Below are positions 6,767 through 13,358 of a stretch of 13,358 nt of DNA, one piece after another (the first letter of the stretch is position 1; the number at the start of each line of letters is the position of its first letter). Source of the stretch: Bacteroidota bacterium. GTDB lineage: Bacteria > Bacteroidota > Bacteroidia > Cytophagales > Cyclobacteriaceae. Under the pieces are notes generated by a model that had not been told where the DNA came from, did not search any database, and saw only the letters and a list, made by a program, of their open reading frames with translations. Where the stretch lies: contig JAPUIM010000507.1 in the NCBI GenBank assembly GCA_027297025.1, positions 1 to 13,358 of the forward strand, read 5' to 3'. A program made the position numbers and the translations under genes.

Positions 6767-7545
6767 ACCTGGCCCTTATCCAATCTCAGCTTCACTGGCA
6801 CCAGATCGACGCCAATCTGGCCATGTTTGAGGAGAAGATCTGGAAAATAGGCAAACCGGTAGACCTGATTGTTCTACCTGAGATGTTTAATACCGGGTTT
6901 ACCATGGATGTAAAACCCTTGGCTGAGGTCTTGAACAGCAAAACCACTCGCTGGATGAGCCAAATGGCAAAACAGACAAAGGCAGTAGTCACGGGAAGTT
7001 TTATAGTGAATCAGGAGGGCCGTTTTTACAATCGTTTACTGTGGATGAAGCCCGATGGTAACTATCAAATCTACGATAAAAGGCACCTTTTCCGCATGGC
7101 CAATGAGCACCACTATTTTGCTGATGGGGAAAAATTGTTAATCACTGAATTAAAAGGCTGGAAGATATGCCCCTTGATCTGCTATGATTTGAGATTTCCG
7201 GCTTGGTCAAGAAATATTAACAATGAAAGTACCAACTTCAGCTATGATGTATTATTGTATGTAGCTAACTGGCCGGCACCCAGGGTCACTGCCTGGGACA
7301 TTCTACTCAAAGCCCGGGCGGTGGAAAATCTGTGTTATAGCATTGGATTAAATAGGGTAGGAGAGGACGGCAACGGTATATCCTATGTGGGTCATTCTGT
7401 GGTGGTAGATCCCAAAGGGGAGGTCATTAAAGATCTGGGTGATGTGGAAGGCATTCACACCATCACTCTCGATCCTGAACCCTTGAAAAAATACCGGGAA
7501 AAATTCCCTGCCCATCTGGATGCCGATAAATTCAAACTGTTATAG
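6754..7545 (+). CDS. Nitrilase-family amidohydrolase, probable omega-amidase (YafV-like)
   Basis: A 263-residue member of the carbon-nitrogen hydrolase superfamily. The Glu-Lys-Cys catalytic triad is visible: Glu43 in LPEMFNTGF, Lys109 in YDKRHLFRM and Cys143 in LICYDLRFP, with the accessory Glu118 in NEHHYF. The YDKRHLFRM and CYDLRFPAW wording is characteristic of the omega-amidase/YafV group, which hydrolyses 2-oxoglutaramate or 2-oxosuccinamate to the dicarboxylic keto acid and ammonia. The gene begins 13 bases inside the end of the aminotransferase, whose product 2-oxoglutaramate would be its substrate. This context strongly supports the call. It is the last gene of the run; I see no strong terminator in the 120 bases before murF. 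Confidence 0.88.
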   Translation: MQSLDLALIQSQLHWHQIDANLAMFEEKIWKIGKPVDLIVLPEMFNTGFTMDVKPLAEVLNSKTTRWMSQMAKQTKAVVTGSFIVNQEGRFYNRLLWMKPDGNYQIYDKRHLFRMANEHHYFADGEKLLITELKGWKICPLICYDLRFPAWSRNINNESTNFSYDVLLYVANWPAPRVTAWDILLKARAVENLCYSIGLNRVGEDGNGISYVGHSVVVDPKGEVIKDLGDVEGIHTITLDPEPLKKYREKFPAHLDADKFKLL

Positions 7546-7640
7546 AAACCGCTTTTCTTTATTTTTGAGTTTATTAATGAAAACGTGGATTGGATATGAC
7601 CTCCTGTACAGAACTCAATCATTCCTTAGGCAATTTTCTT

Positions 7641-7648
7641 TATCTTGC
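7641..7648 (+). promoter_or_regulatory. Possible -7 element for murF
   Basis: TATCTTGC resembles the common TATCTTTGC form of the Bacteroidota -7 element with one T missing. It lies about 20 bases before the murF ATG candidates. No clear -33 element is present, and murF could instead be read through from the upstream operon. Confidence 0.35.
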
Positions 7649-7669
7649 CCGGTGTAAATTTATGTGCTG

Positions 7670-8956
7670 ATGGCAACCATGGATGAAATCTACACCCGGT
7701 TCAAGGAATGCCGGGGAGTTAGCACCGATACCCGGTCTATAAGCCAAAATAGCCTGTTTTTTGCACTTAAGGGCCCTAATTTCAATGGAAATAAATTTGC
7801 TGTTGAGGCTTTGAAAAAAGGAGCAAAATATGCAGTGGTTGATGAAGCCCAGGAGGTTGATGACATGCGTTTTATGGCGGTGGAGAACGTATTGGAAACT
7901 CTCCAGCAACTGGGAAATTTTCACCGAAAAAAATTTAATATACCTGTTATCGCCATTACCGGATCCAACGGGAAAACCACTACTAAAGAGCTAATGTATA
8001 AGGTGTTGAGTGGGAGTTACCAAACACTGGCTACCCGGGGCAACTTGAATAATTATATTGGGGTGCCTTTGACCTTGTTGCGAATGGACAATAATACCGA
8101 GATAGCCATTGTGGAAATGGGAGCCAACCAGCTGGGAGACATAAAAGAGTTGTGCACCCTGGCCCAACCTTCCCATGGCCTGATCACCAATATCGGTAAA
8201 GCCCACACCCAGGGATTTGGCAACTTGGAGGGAGTAATCAGAGGTAAGAGTGAGCTATTTCAATATTTGAGGGCCCAGGGCGGCACCGTATTTATCAATA
8301 CCGATGATGAAGTAGTCAAAAATATGAGCAAAAGGTTTGATAAACCCTACACCTATCCCGGACCACAGAACTATTATCCCTGTAAACTAATAAGCGCCGA
8401 TCCTTATGTGGTATTGGAAACCGAAACCGGTGACCGGATCAAAACCCAGTTGGCAGGAGCCTACAATTTTGAAAATCTGGCGGCTGCCTTATGTATTGGA
8501 AAATATTTTGAAGTACCGGCACAAGCCGCCCATCAAGCAGTGAGTGACTATGTGCCTCAAGATAATCGCTCACAGATCCTGTCCAAAGGTTCCAATACCA
8601 TTATCCTGGATGCTTATAACGCCAATCCAAGCTCCATGAGAGTGGCCCTTAATAATTTAATTCAGATGAGGGCCAAAAATAAAGTAGCGATTCTAGGCGA
8701 CATGCTTGAGTTGGGGAATACCAGTGAAGAAGAGCACTACCAGTTGGGCTTGCAATTAACCCAAAGTGACATGCAACATATATGGCTTTGTGGAGAATTG
8801 ATCCGGCCAGCTGCGAAATCATGCCCTGAGGCCCAATATTTTTCCAATAAACAGGATTTGATCGCACATCTTCAGAAAAATCCCATCGAAAACAGTACTA
8901 TCCTGGTGAAAGCCTCGCGAGCTATTGGTTTGGAAGATGTGGTGGATTATATTTAA
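7670..8956 (+). CDS. murF: UDP-N-acetylmuramoyl-tripeptide--D-alanyl-D-alanine ligase
   Basis: This cytosolic Mur ligase adds D-Ala-D-Ala to the UDP-MurNAc tripeptide, the last soluble step of peptidoglycan precursor synthesis, using ATP. From the ATG at 7670 the protein has 428 residues, normal for MurF. The N-terminal substrate domain includes VSTDTRSI (17-24) and LFFALKGPNFNGNKF. The ATP-binding P-loop is TGSNGKTTTKE (about 97-107). EMGANQLGDI (about 149-158) and DAYNANPSSM (about 314-323) are MurF signatures, and the end KASRAIGLE matches the usual KGSR motif with Gly changed to Ala. GTG at 7664 and ATG at 7679 are alternative starts. The gene stands apart from the usual division and cell-wall cluster. 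Its TAA overlaps the end of the opposing AsmA-like gene by four bases. Confidence 0.95.
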   Translation: MATMDEIYTRFKECRGVSTDTRSISQNSLFFALKGPNFNGNKFAVEALKKGAKYAVVDEAQEVDDMRFMAVENVLETLQQLGNFHRKKFNIPVIAITGSNGKTTTKELMYKVLSGSYQTLATRGNLNNYIGVPLTLLRMDNNTEIAIVEMGANQLGDIKELCTLAQPSHGLITNIGKAHTQGFGNLEGVIRGKSELFQYLRAQGGTVFINTDDEVVKNMSKRFDKPYTYPGPQNYYPCKLISADPYVVLETETGDRIKTQLAGAYNFENLAAALCIGKYFEVPAQAAHQAVSDYVPQDNRSQILSKGSNTIILDAYNANPSSMRVALNNLIQMRAKNKVAILGDMLELGNTSEEEHYQLGLQLTQSDMQHIWLCGELIRPAAKSCPEAQYFSNKQDLIAHLQKNPIENSTILVKASRAIGLEDVVDYI

Positions 8957-11391
8957 AAATCACCTTCTTCTTCTAATTCCAGGTATTCCTCATCGTCAAG
9001 CTCAACCTCGGGGGTTTTGTCTTTTTTGCTTTTGAAAAAAGTCCTCAATATGTTCTGTTTGATTTCTTTAAAAGTTGCTTTTTTATCTACAGTGACTTCA
9101 TAATCGTCGGTTGTGCCACGGATGGCCAGGTACACCTTGGTCTGATCAGGGTCCAACTTGGTAAATTCCTCATCATCTTTTTTCTTCCTCCGCAACGGGG
9201 CCTGAATATAATAATCGATTTTTTGATCAAAAGTATGTGAACCGGAAATCTTAATGGAAAGGACATTGGTATTGACTTCCATTTCCGGTAGGTAAATCAC
9301 CCGGTCTTTAATACTCACTTGGTTTTGGATCTCCGAGAACCGCAGACGGTGCAAGGGTTCATCATTAAGGTATTTGGAAAGTTTGAAGATCGGCGCAAAA
9401 TCATTCAACTGGCCATTCACAATAATAAAATCGATCTCCGCAGCTAGTTTCCCGCCATCAAATTTCCATTGACGATCGAAGGCAGTTTGAATATCTGCAA
9501 TGGCATTGATCTGACCTTCCAGGTGATGTGCTACTAAAAAGTCCTGGCCAAAGTTGTTAAAAACTTCAAACAAACTGTCGATATCAATTCGATCTAAATG
9601 AGCCAAATAGTGAATGAAAATGGAATCTGGATGGCTGAAATCAGCCTGGCTGATCAGGTCAACCGTGCCATCAATAGTATTGACACTTAAATGAGGAATA
9701 TAAAATTTTTGGTTTTTAAGTTTAACCGATCCTTTGATATCGTGCCCTACGAATTTTTTGAATTTCAATGATTTTATTTCACAATCAATGGCTGAAGTCC
9801 AGTGGCGGGGAATACGCGTGATGGAATCCTGGGGGCCTAACGAATCTACCACAGTGAACAATAGTTTTTCCAGATCGATATATTCCGATTGCAGTGATCC
9901 TTTAAAATTAAAGGGTATGATGGAATCGGAAGCTATCAGCCTGAAGTTTTGAGCAGTTCCGGTAATTGTAAAATCACTTTCTCCAATTTTTCCTGAAAAA
10001 TTATTGATGTCCAGTGAATTTTGATCGAATGATAAGTTTCCTTGGCATTGTTGCAATATCCAGGGAAGACGATTAAAGTGGAGTTTTGCTTGTTTAACTT
10101 CAATGGCTCCATCGGATACCGATATCGAGGTTTTAGCCCCTTTTTTAGGAGTGTCCCCCTTAAAATTCAGGTCTAAAGTCACCCTGCCCTCTCCCTGGTC
10201 CAGGAAAGACAGGGGGAACAGTCTTTGCATTTCCTGGATGTATTGAGTGGTCTGGAAGTTGCCTTCTATCCCAAACCGGGAAAAATTGCTCAACTTCAGG
10301 TTTCCCATAATACTTTCTCCATTGAGCTTGCCTTTTATCCGGCTAAATTCAAGAGTAGAGGTTCTCAGGCTATTCCGATTGCCATTCGAAAATGAGCCTT
10401 GTAAAGACAATTTGTTGATCCAATTGTCAATAAGGGGATGGTAGAAAGAAAGGCCTTTCCCTTTGAAATTGATATCCATATGAGGATTTGAATTTTCAGT
10501 GAGATCTCCCTGCAAATTCATTTCAAATTCCACATTTCCTTTACTTTTGAATTTTACCATGTTTTTGTTAAGTCGGCGGGGCAGCCAAGATAGGATCTGA
10601 GCGAGATTGGCATTGGTACTACTCATCTTTAATTTTACTTTAGGATTCTCACCTGTTTCCAAAAAACCAGCTAATCGAAAGTTGGAATTTTCAATTTTTA
10701 GATCAGACTGGCTGATGGTGAATCGTTTTTTGGACTTTTGATATCGAACTCGGGTATTGATTTGCAGTCGTTGATCCCGGACAAAGTTTGAACCGTCTAA
10801 TTGAATGGTACGATTTGTCCCATCACCAACCAGGGTTAACAGGAGTTCATCTGGTTGTTGGGAGAAACGTGCGGAAGATTGACGAATTACCAGGTGGATT
10901 TTTATTTTGCTTTGCTCATTGTGATACAGAATTTCCACCTCTTCTAACCTGATACGTTCTAAAGTAAAACTGTCCCCTACTCCTGAGATAGTATCTCGTT
11001 TTTTAATAATCTGGAAATTCGGCTGGCCAGAGGAAGATATTTTCAAGTTAACCACCGCATTTTTCAAATACAGACTTCTCAGGGTGTAATCACCCAGTAA
11101 GACCTCCAGGATATTCAGATCAACATAAAGGTGTTCAGCCCTGATAAACGCCTGAGTATCATTTTCCAGGCTGCTAGCTATTTTAAGACTGTCAAATGCT
11201 ACAGCCAAGTGCGGAAAACTTTCCCAGAAAGAGAGTCGGACTGTTTTTACATGAATAGGGGCATTGAGTCGGTTATTGATTTTTTTAATGACTAGTTGGG
11301 TGATCTTGGTGCGGTTGCTATTGACGTAGAAGGCGGTACCTAATATGGCTATGGAAAGGAAGATGGCGGAATAAACGAAAAACTTTTTAAT
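8953..11391 (-). CDS. AsmA-like membrane-anchored protein, probable ATT start
   Basis: A large AsmA-type protein of 812 residues if begun at the ATT codon 11391-11389. The N-terminus then reads MKKFFVYSAIFL, followed by one membrane helix (about 5-23), then NRLNAPIHVKTVRLSFWESF, the characteristic AsmA opening. The rest is long beta-rich repetitive sequence, as expected of a periplasmic groove, with a basic linker and an acidic tail (the last 20 residues are mostly Glu/Asp). Family members (AsmA, TamB, YhdP) are linked to outer-membrane assembly and lipid transfer between membranes; that function is inferred. No ATG, GTG, TTG or CTG precedes residue 62 in frame. The first conventional codon, TTG at 11208, would remove the whole anchor. 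A stop lies three codons upstream of the ATT. Ends four bases inside murF, convergently. Confidence 0.8.
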   Translation of the reverse strand: MKKFFVYSAIFLSIAILGTAFYVNSNRTKITQLVIKKINNRLNAPIHVKTVRLSFWESFPHLAVAFDSLKIASSLENDTQAFIRAEHLYVDLNILEVLLGDYTLRSLYLKNAVVNLKISSSGQPNFQIIKKRDTISGVGDSFTLERIRLEEVEILYHNEQSKIKIHLVIRQSSARFSQQPDELLLTLVGDGTNRTIQLDGSNFVRDQRLQINTRVRYQKSKKRFTISQSDLKIENSNFRLAGFLETGENPKVKLKMSSTNANLAQILSWLPRRLNKNMVKFKSKGNVEFEMNLQGDLTENSNPHMDINFKGKGLSFYHPLIDNWINKLSLQGSFSNGNRNSLRTSTLEFSRIKGKLNGESIMGNLKLSNFSRFGIEGNFQTTQYIQEMQRLFPLSFLDQGEGRVTLDLNFKGDTPKKGAKTSISVSDGAIEVKQAKLHFNRLPWILQQCQGNLSFDQNSLDINNFSGKIGESDFTITGTAQNFRLIASDSIIPFNFKGSLQSEYIDLEKLLFTVVDSLGPQDSITRIPRHWTSAIDCEIKSLKFKKFVGHDIKGSVKLKNQKFYIPHLSVNTIDGTVDLISQADFSHPDSIFIHYLAHLDRIDIDSLFEVFNNFGQDFLVAHHLEGQINAIADIQTAFDRQWKFDGGKLAAEIDFIIVNGQLNDFAPIFKLSKYLNDEPLHRLRFSEIQNQVSIKDRVIYLPEMEVNTNVLSIKISGSHTFDQKIDYYIQAPLRRKKKDDEEFTKLDPDQTKVYLAIRGTTDDYEVTVDKKATFKEIKQNILRTFFKSKKDKTPEVELDDEEYLELEEEGDF

Positions 11392-11452
11392 GGGCTTTTA
11401 TTTTATTAACGCCTGCAATTTAAATAATCTTATTCCACAGACCCATAAGGCA

Positions 11453-12871
11453 TTAACATTCTGGATGATTGACTGGCACATGGGTGGCCAATCCTCCCAA
11501 TGAGGTTTCTTTGTATTTTTTATTCATGTCTTTGGCAGTATCCCACATGGTTTCAATCACCCGGTCCAGAGATACCTTGGCGTAGGCGGGATCACTTTCC
11601 ATGGCGATTTTACAGGCGGTGATGGCTTTTACTGCACCCATAGAATTGCGTTCGATACAGGGGATTTGTACCAATCCACCAATGGGATCGCAGGTCATAC
11701 CCAGATGGTGCTCCATGGCGATTTCGGTAGCCATTAAAGATTGTTCCACCGTGCTTCCCAGGCATTCGGTCAGAGCTCCTGCTGCCATAGCTGATGAAAC
11801 GCCAATTTCGGCCTGGCAGCCTCCCATGGCAGCTGAAATGGTAGCTCCCTTTTTAAAAAAACTGCCCAATTCTCCAGCCACCATTAAAAATTTCATGATT
11901 TGGTTGTTGTCAACCTCCTGATCGCAAAAACAGATATAATACATCAATACCGCAGGTATTACACCGGCTGATCCATTAGTAGGTGCTGTTACAACCCTAC
12001 CCAAAGATGCATTTTCTTCATTTACCGCCATGGCAAAACAACTGATCCATTTGAGGATCTCCTGAAAGCTGTGATCCCCCTTTTTAATGGCCGGTATCCA
12101 ATCTTCCACTCCCTGGTAGGGATGCCCTTTTATAAGTTTATGGTGCAAATCGTAGGCCCTTCTTTTCACCTCTAATCCCCCCGGTAATATCCCTTGTGAA
12201 TGACAACCCCGGTATAAGCTTTCCCTCATGGTTTCCCATATCCGGATCAGCTTAAATTTTATCTGAGATTCGTCCCTCCAGGCCAATTCATTTTGCCACA
12301 CCATCTCCGAAATACTTATTTTATTTTTTTGACAGTGCTGGAGCAAATCTGAAGCGTGATTGCAAGGGAAAGGCAGTTTTACCTTCTGTTTAACAGTATC
12401 CTCCCCATCCTTCACTACAAATCCACCGCCGATGGAATAGTAGATAGATTTTACCTTTTGCCCTTTAATGGTGGTACTGAATTGCAATGCATTGGCGTGA
12501 AAAGGCAAGGTCTTATTTTGTAGGAAAATAATATCTTCATCGGGAATGAATGAGATGGTTTTTTCACCCCAGAGCTTCATTCTTTTTGAGGTGCGTATTT
12601 TCTCTATTTTATTGGTGATCTCACTGATATCCATGGTTTCCGGGTCTTCTCCACTCAAACCCAACATAATAGCGGTATCTGTATGGTGCCCTTTTCCGGT
12701 GAGGGCCAGTGAACCGTAGAGATATATCTTTATCCCCTCTATTTTATCGAAATGAGGGTTGGCTTGTAGCTCAGAGAGCCACCGCTGGGCGGCCCGCCAA
12801 GGACCCAAGGTATGTGAGCTGGAGGGCCCCACTCCAATTTTTAGCATATCAAAAACACTGATCTTTTCCAT
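11453..12871 (-). CDS. sdaA: L-serine ammonia-lyase (dehydratase), iron-sulfur, single-chain
   Basis: It converts L-serine to pyruvate and ammonia in the cytosol using an oxygen-sensitive [4Fe-4S] cluster rather than PLP. The 472-residue chain joins the beta-type N-terminal domain ([19 protein letters not shown], about 6-24) to the catalytic alpha domain. Cluster cysteines are predicted at Cys352 (GGCQAEIG), Cys394 (MTCDPIGG) and Cys405 ([10 protein letters not shown]). [15 protein letters not shown] (295-309) is a substrate-site signature. The last residue is Cys472: in the Legionella enzyme a C-terminal cysteine reaches into the active site to cap the fourth iron (tail-in-mouth), and the same is likely here. 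The gene is 61 bases before the AsmA-like ATT start on the same strand, with no terminator between, so read-through is possible. Upstream lies the tRNA terminator; I could not fix the promoter of this gene. Confidence 0.95.
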   Translation of the reverse strand: MEKISVFDMLKIGVGPSSSHTLGPWRAAQRWLSELQANPHFDKIEGIKIYLYGSLALTGKGHHTDTAIMLGLSGEDPETMDISEITNKIEKIRTSKRMKLWGEKTISFIPDEDIIFLQNKTLPFHANALQFSTTIKGQKVKSIYYSIGGGFVVKDGEDTVKQKVKLPFPCNHASDLLQHCQKNKISISEMVWQNELAWRDESQIKFKLIRIWETMRESLYRGCHSQGILPGGLEVKRRAYDLHHKLIKGHPYQGVEDWIPAIKKGDHSFQEILKWISCFAMAVNEENASLGRVVTAPTNGSAGVIPAVLMYYICFCDQEVDNNQIMKFLMVAGELGSFFKKGATISAAMGGCQAEIGVSSAMAAGALTECLGSTVEQSLMATEIAMEHHLGMTCDPIGGLVQIPCIERNSMGAVKAITACKIAMESDPAYAKVSLDRVIETMWDTAKDMNKKYKETSLGGLATHVPVNHPEC

Positions 12872-12950
12872 TTTCTTGGGTTAGTGTGTAAAGGATGCCT
12901 ATTAAATTTAACAAAAATGAGGGAATTAACGAAGTGTATAGGGACACATT

Positions 12951-12978
12951 AAAAAAAACCTTTCCATAACTGAAAAGG
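12951..12978 (-). terminator. Intrinsic terminator of tRNA-Leu
   Basis: In the minus-strand RNA a 7-bp stem (12978-12972 with 12965-12959, one G-U pair) closes a 6-nt loop and is followed by eight U residues (12958-12951). It begins six bases past the tRNA 3' end, so it ends the tRNA transcript before the serine dehydratase gene. Confidence 0.85.
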
Positions 12979-12984
12979 CTGATG

Positions 12985-13068
12985 TGCCGAAGAAGGGACT
13001 CGAACCCCCACGCTCGTAAGAGCACATGTCCCTGAAACATGCGTGTCTACCAATTTCACCACTTCGGC
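12985..13068 (-). tRNA. tRNA-Leu (anticodon CAG)
   Basis: The 84-nt complement of 13068-12985 folds as a class II tRNA. The acceptor stem GCCGAAG pairs perfectly with CTTCGGC, and the discriminator is A. The D stem is GTG/CAC, and the anticodon stem CATGT/ACATG encloses loop TTCAGGG, giving anticodon CAG for CUG codons. The long variable arm has a GCTC/GAGC stem, and the T loop is TTCGAGT. CCA is not encoded and must be added after transcription. The T stem has two G-U pairs at its outer end, but the rest is strong. A -7 element lies at 13146-13139, separated from the tRNA by a leader that contains a partial copy of the tRNA itself. Confidence 0.96.
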
Positions 13069-13075
13069 AAGTGAA

Positions 13076-13130
13076 GTGTCTACCTCCCGACAGTCACGAT
13101 GGCTATCGGGATCGGGATCACCACTTCGGC
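13076..13130 (-). pseudogene. Interrupted partial copy of the tRNA-Leu 5' end
   Basis: Reading leftwards from 13130, the sequence repeats tRNA nucleotides 1-13 exactly (13130-13118), then carries a 33-base insert (13117-13085), then repeats tRNA nucleotides 18-26 exactly (13084-13076). Only the four D-loop bases AATT are replaced. Seven bases (13075-13069) separate it from the intact tRNA on the same strand. Copied parts therefore include the full 5' acceptor strand and both halves of the D stem. There is no anticodon arm, so it cannot make a tRNA. Confidence 0.82.
13085..13117. repeat. 33-base palindrome-bearing insert inside the tRNA copy
   Basis: Arms TCCCGACAG (13085-13093) and CTATCGGGA (13103-13111) can pair over 9 bp with one mismatch around a 9-nt loop, and the element ends with a second ATCGGGA (13111-13117). 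It looks like a short interspersed palindromic repeat of the kind scattered between genes in many Bacteroidota. No second copy is present in this window, so the repeat family is inferred. Confidence 0.55.
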
Positions 13131-13138
13131 CCGTATCG

Positions 13139-13146
13139 CAAAATTA
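13139..13146 (-). promoter_or_regulatory. -7 promoter element of the tRNA-Leu transcript
   Basis: The minus strand reads TAATTTTG, an exact TAnnTTTG match, with a TTTG at 13174-13171 as a possible -33 element (24-base spacer, rather long). The start site would fall near 13131-13135, right at the 5' end of the partial tRNA copy rather than at the intact tRNA. Confidence 0.55.
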
Positions 13147-13234
13147 CGCAAAAGAAGTATTTTTATTAATCAAATTACCCGAAATCGCTTCCTCTGAATC
13201 GGTTAGAATTAATTCATTATCTTCTCAAACTATT

Positions 13235-13354
13235 ATGGATCTGATCAACATCTACGATTACGAAAAGGAAGCCTTAAAGAAATTACCTAAGATGGTGGGT
13301 GATTATTATGCCACCTCCAATTTAACGGAAGTTAATTTGGACTTGATTTTTTAG
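13235..13354 (+). pseudogene. N-terminal remnant of an FMN-dependent alpha-hydroxy-acid oxidase
   Basis: A 39-codon ORF beginning ATG at 13235 and closed by TAG at 13352. Its sequence, with INIYDYEKEALKKLPKMVGD (4-23) and then DYYA, closely matches the first 30 residues of the glycolate oxidase / L-lactate dehydrogenase (LldD) family, where KLPKMVxDYYASGAxDE is typical. The aligned stretch then decays (ATSNLTEVNLDLIF) and stops, about one tenth of the way into a protein of normally 350-400 residues. That family oxidises 2-hydroxy acids with FMN on a TIM barrel. Either the gene is broken by a frameshift or nonsense change, or only a fragment remains. The window ends four bases after the stop, so the downstream sequence cannot be judged. 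The same frame stays open back to 13043 through the tRNA region, but that part is antisense to the tRNA and not coding. Confidence 0.6.
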
Positions 13355-13358
13355 AAAT

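Noticed and set aside
7546..7640. Terminator after the omega-amidase gene
   Set aside because: Only a weak AT pairing (AGAAA with TTTCT) followed by mixed bases; not a credible intrinsic terminator.
12872..12984. Promoter of the serine dehydratase gene
   Set aside because: No sequence close to TAnnTTTG with a spaced TTG was found upstream of 12871; the AT-rich stretch gives only poor matches.
13056..13130. Direct 13-bp repeat at the tRNA as a phage or island attachment site
   Set aside because: The repeats copy the tRNA 5' end, are only 49 bases apart and enclose no integrase or cargo; attachment repeats normally copy the 3' end and flank an element.
13043..13234. Upstream part of the rightward open frame that ends at 13354
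   Set aside because: It runs antisense through the tRNA-Leu and its partial copy and has no protein-like pattern; only the part from 13235 resembles a known family.

Overview
The window looks like ordinary chromosomal DNA from a member of the Bacteroidota, most likely a flavobacterium or cytophagian relative. The evidence is threefold. Several starts lie just downstream of close or exact matches to the Bacteroidota -7 promoter element TAnnTTTG, with no clear Shine-Dalgarno sequences. The gene families are typical: a Bacteroidota-type AsmA-like giant protein, a short 386-residue homogentisate dioxygenase and an S41 carboxy-terminal protease. There is also the start of a twin-arginine lipoprotein. 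I cannot name the species.

Layout, left to right. (1) Positions 1-3533 read leftwards. They hold the first 30 codons of a twin-arginine lipoprotein gene cut by the window edge, a cold-shock protein with its own promoter and a strong intrinsic terminator, and a protease / homogentisate dioxygenase pair one base apart. (2) Positions 3534-3868 are a divergent intergenic region carrying promoters in both directions. (3) Positions 3869-7545 read rightwards as a compact operon: a hemerythrin-fold protein, RuvX, peptide deformylase, a methionine-type aminotransferase and an omega-amidase. Junctions range from a 13-base overlap to 27 bases. The last two genes form a keto-acid/amide salvage pair: the aminotransferase makes 2-oxo-acids with glutamine or similar donors, and the amidase hydrolyses the resulting 2-oxoglutaramate-type amide. 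(4) murF (peptidoglycan precursor ligase) reads rightwards and overlaps tail-to-tail by four bases with a leftward AsmA-like gene, whose best start codon is ATT. (5) A single-chain iron-sulfur L-serine dehydratase reads leftwards, then a leftward tRNA-Leu(CAG) with its terminator. (6) Upstream of that tRNA is a second copy of the first 26 nt of the same tRNA, with its D-loop replaced by a 33-base palindrome-bearing element. Beyond it is a rightward 39-codon ORF that looks like the stopped-off N-terminus of an FMN-dependent alpha-hydroxy-acid oxidase.

Most of the content is housekeeping, and I see no CRISPR array, transposase, phage gene, toxin-antitoxin pair or defence system. The points that deserve a second look are small-scale: the interrupted tRNA 5' copy lying between the tRNA promoter and the tRNA, the ATT start, the hidden lipoprotein start, the cysteine-less ScdA-like N-terminus of the hemerythrin protein, and the oxidase remnant at the right edge.
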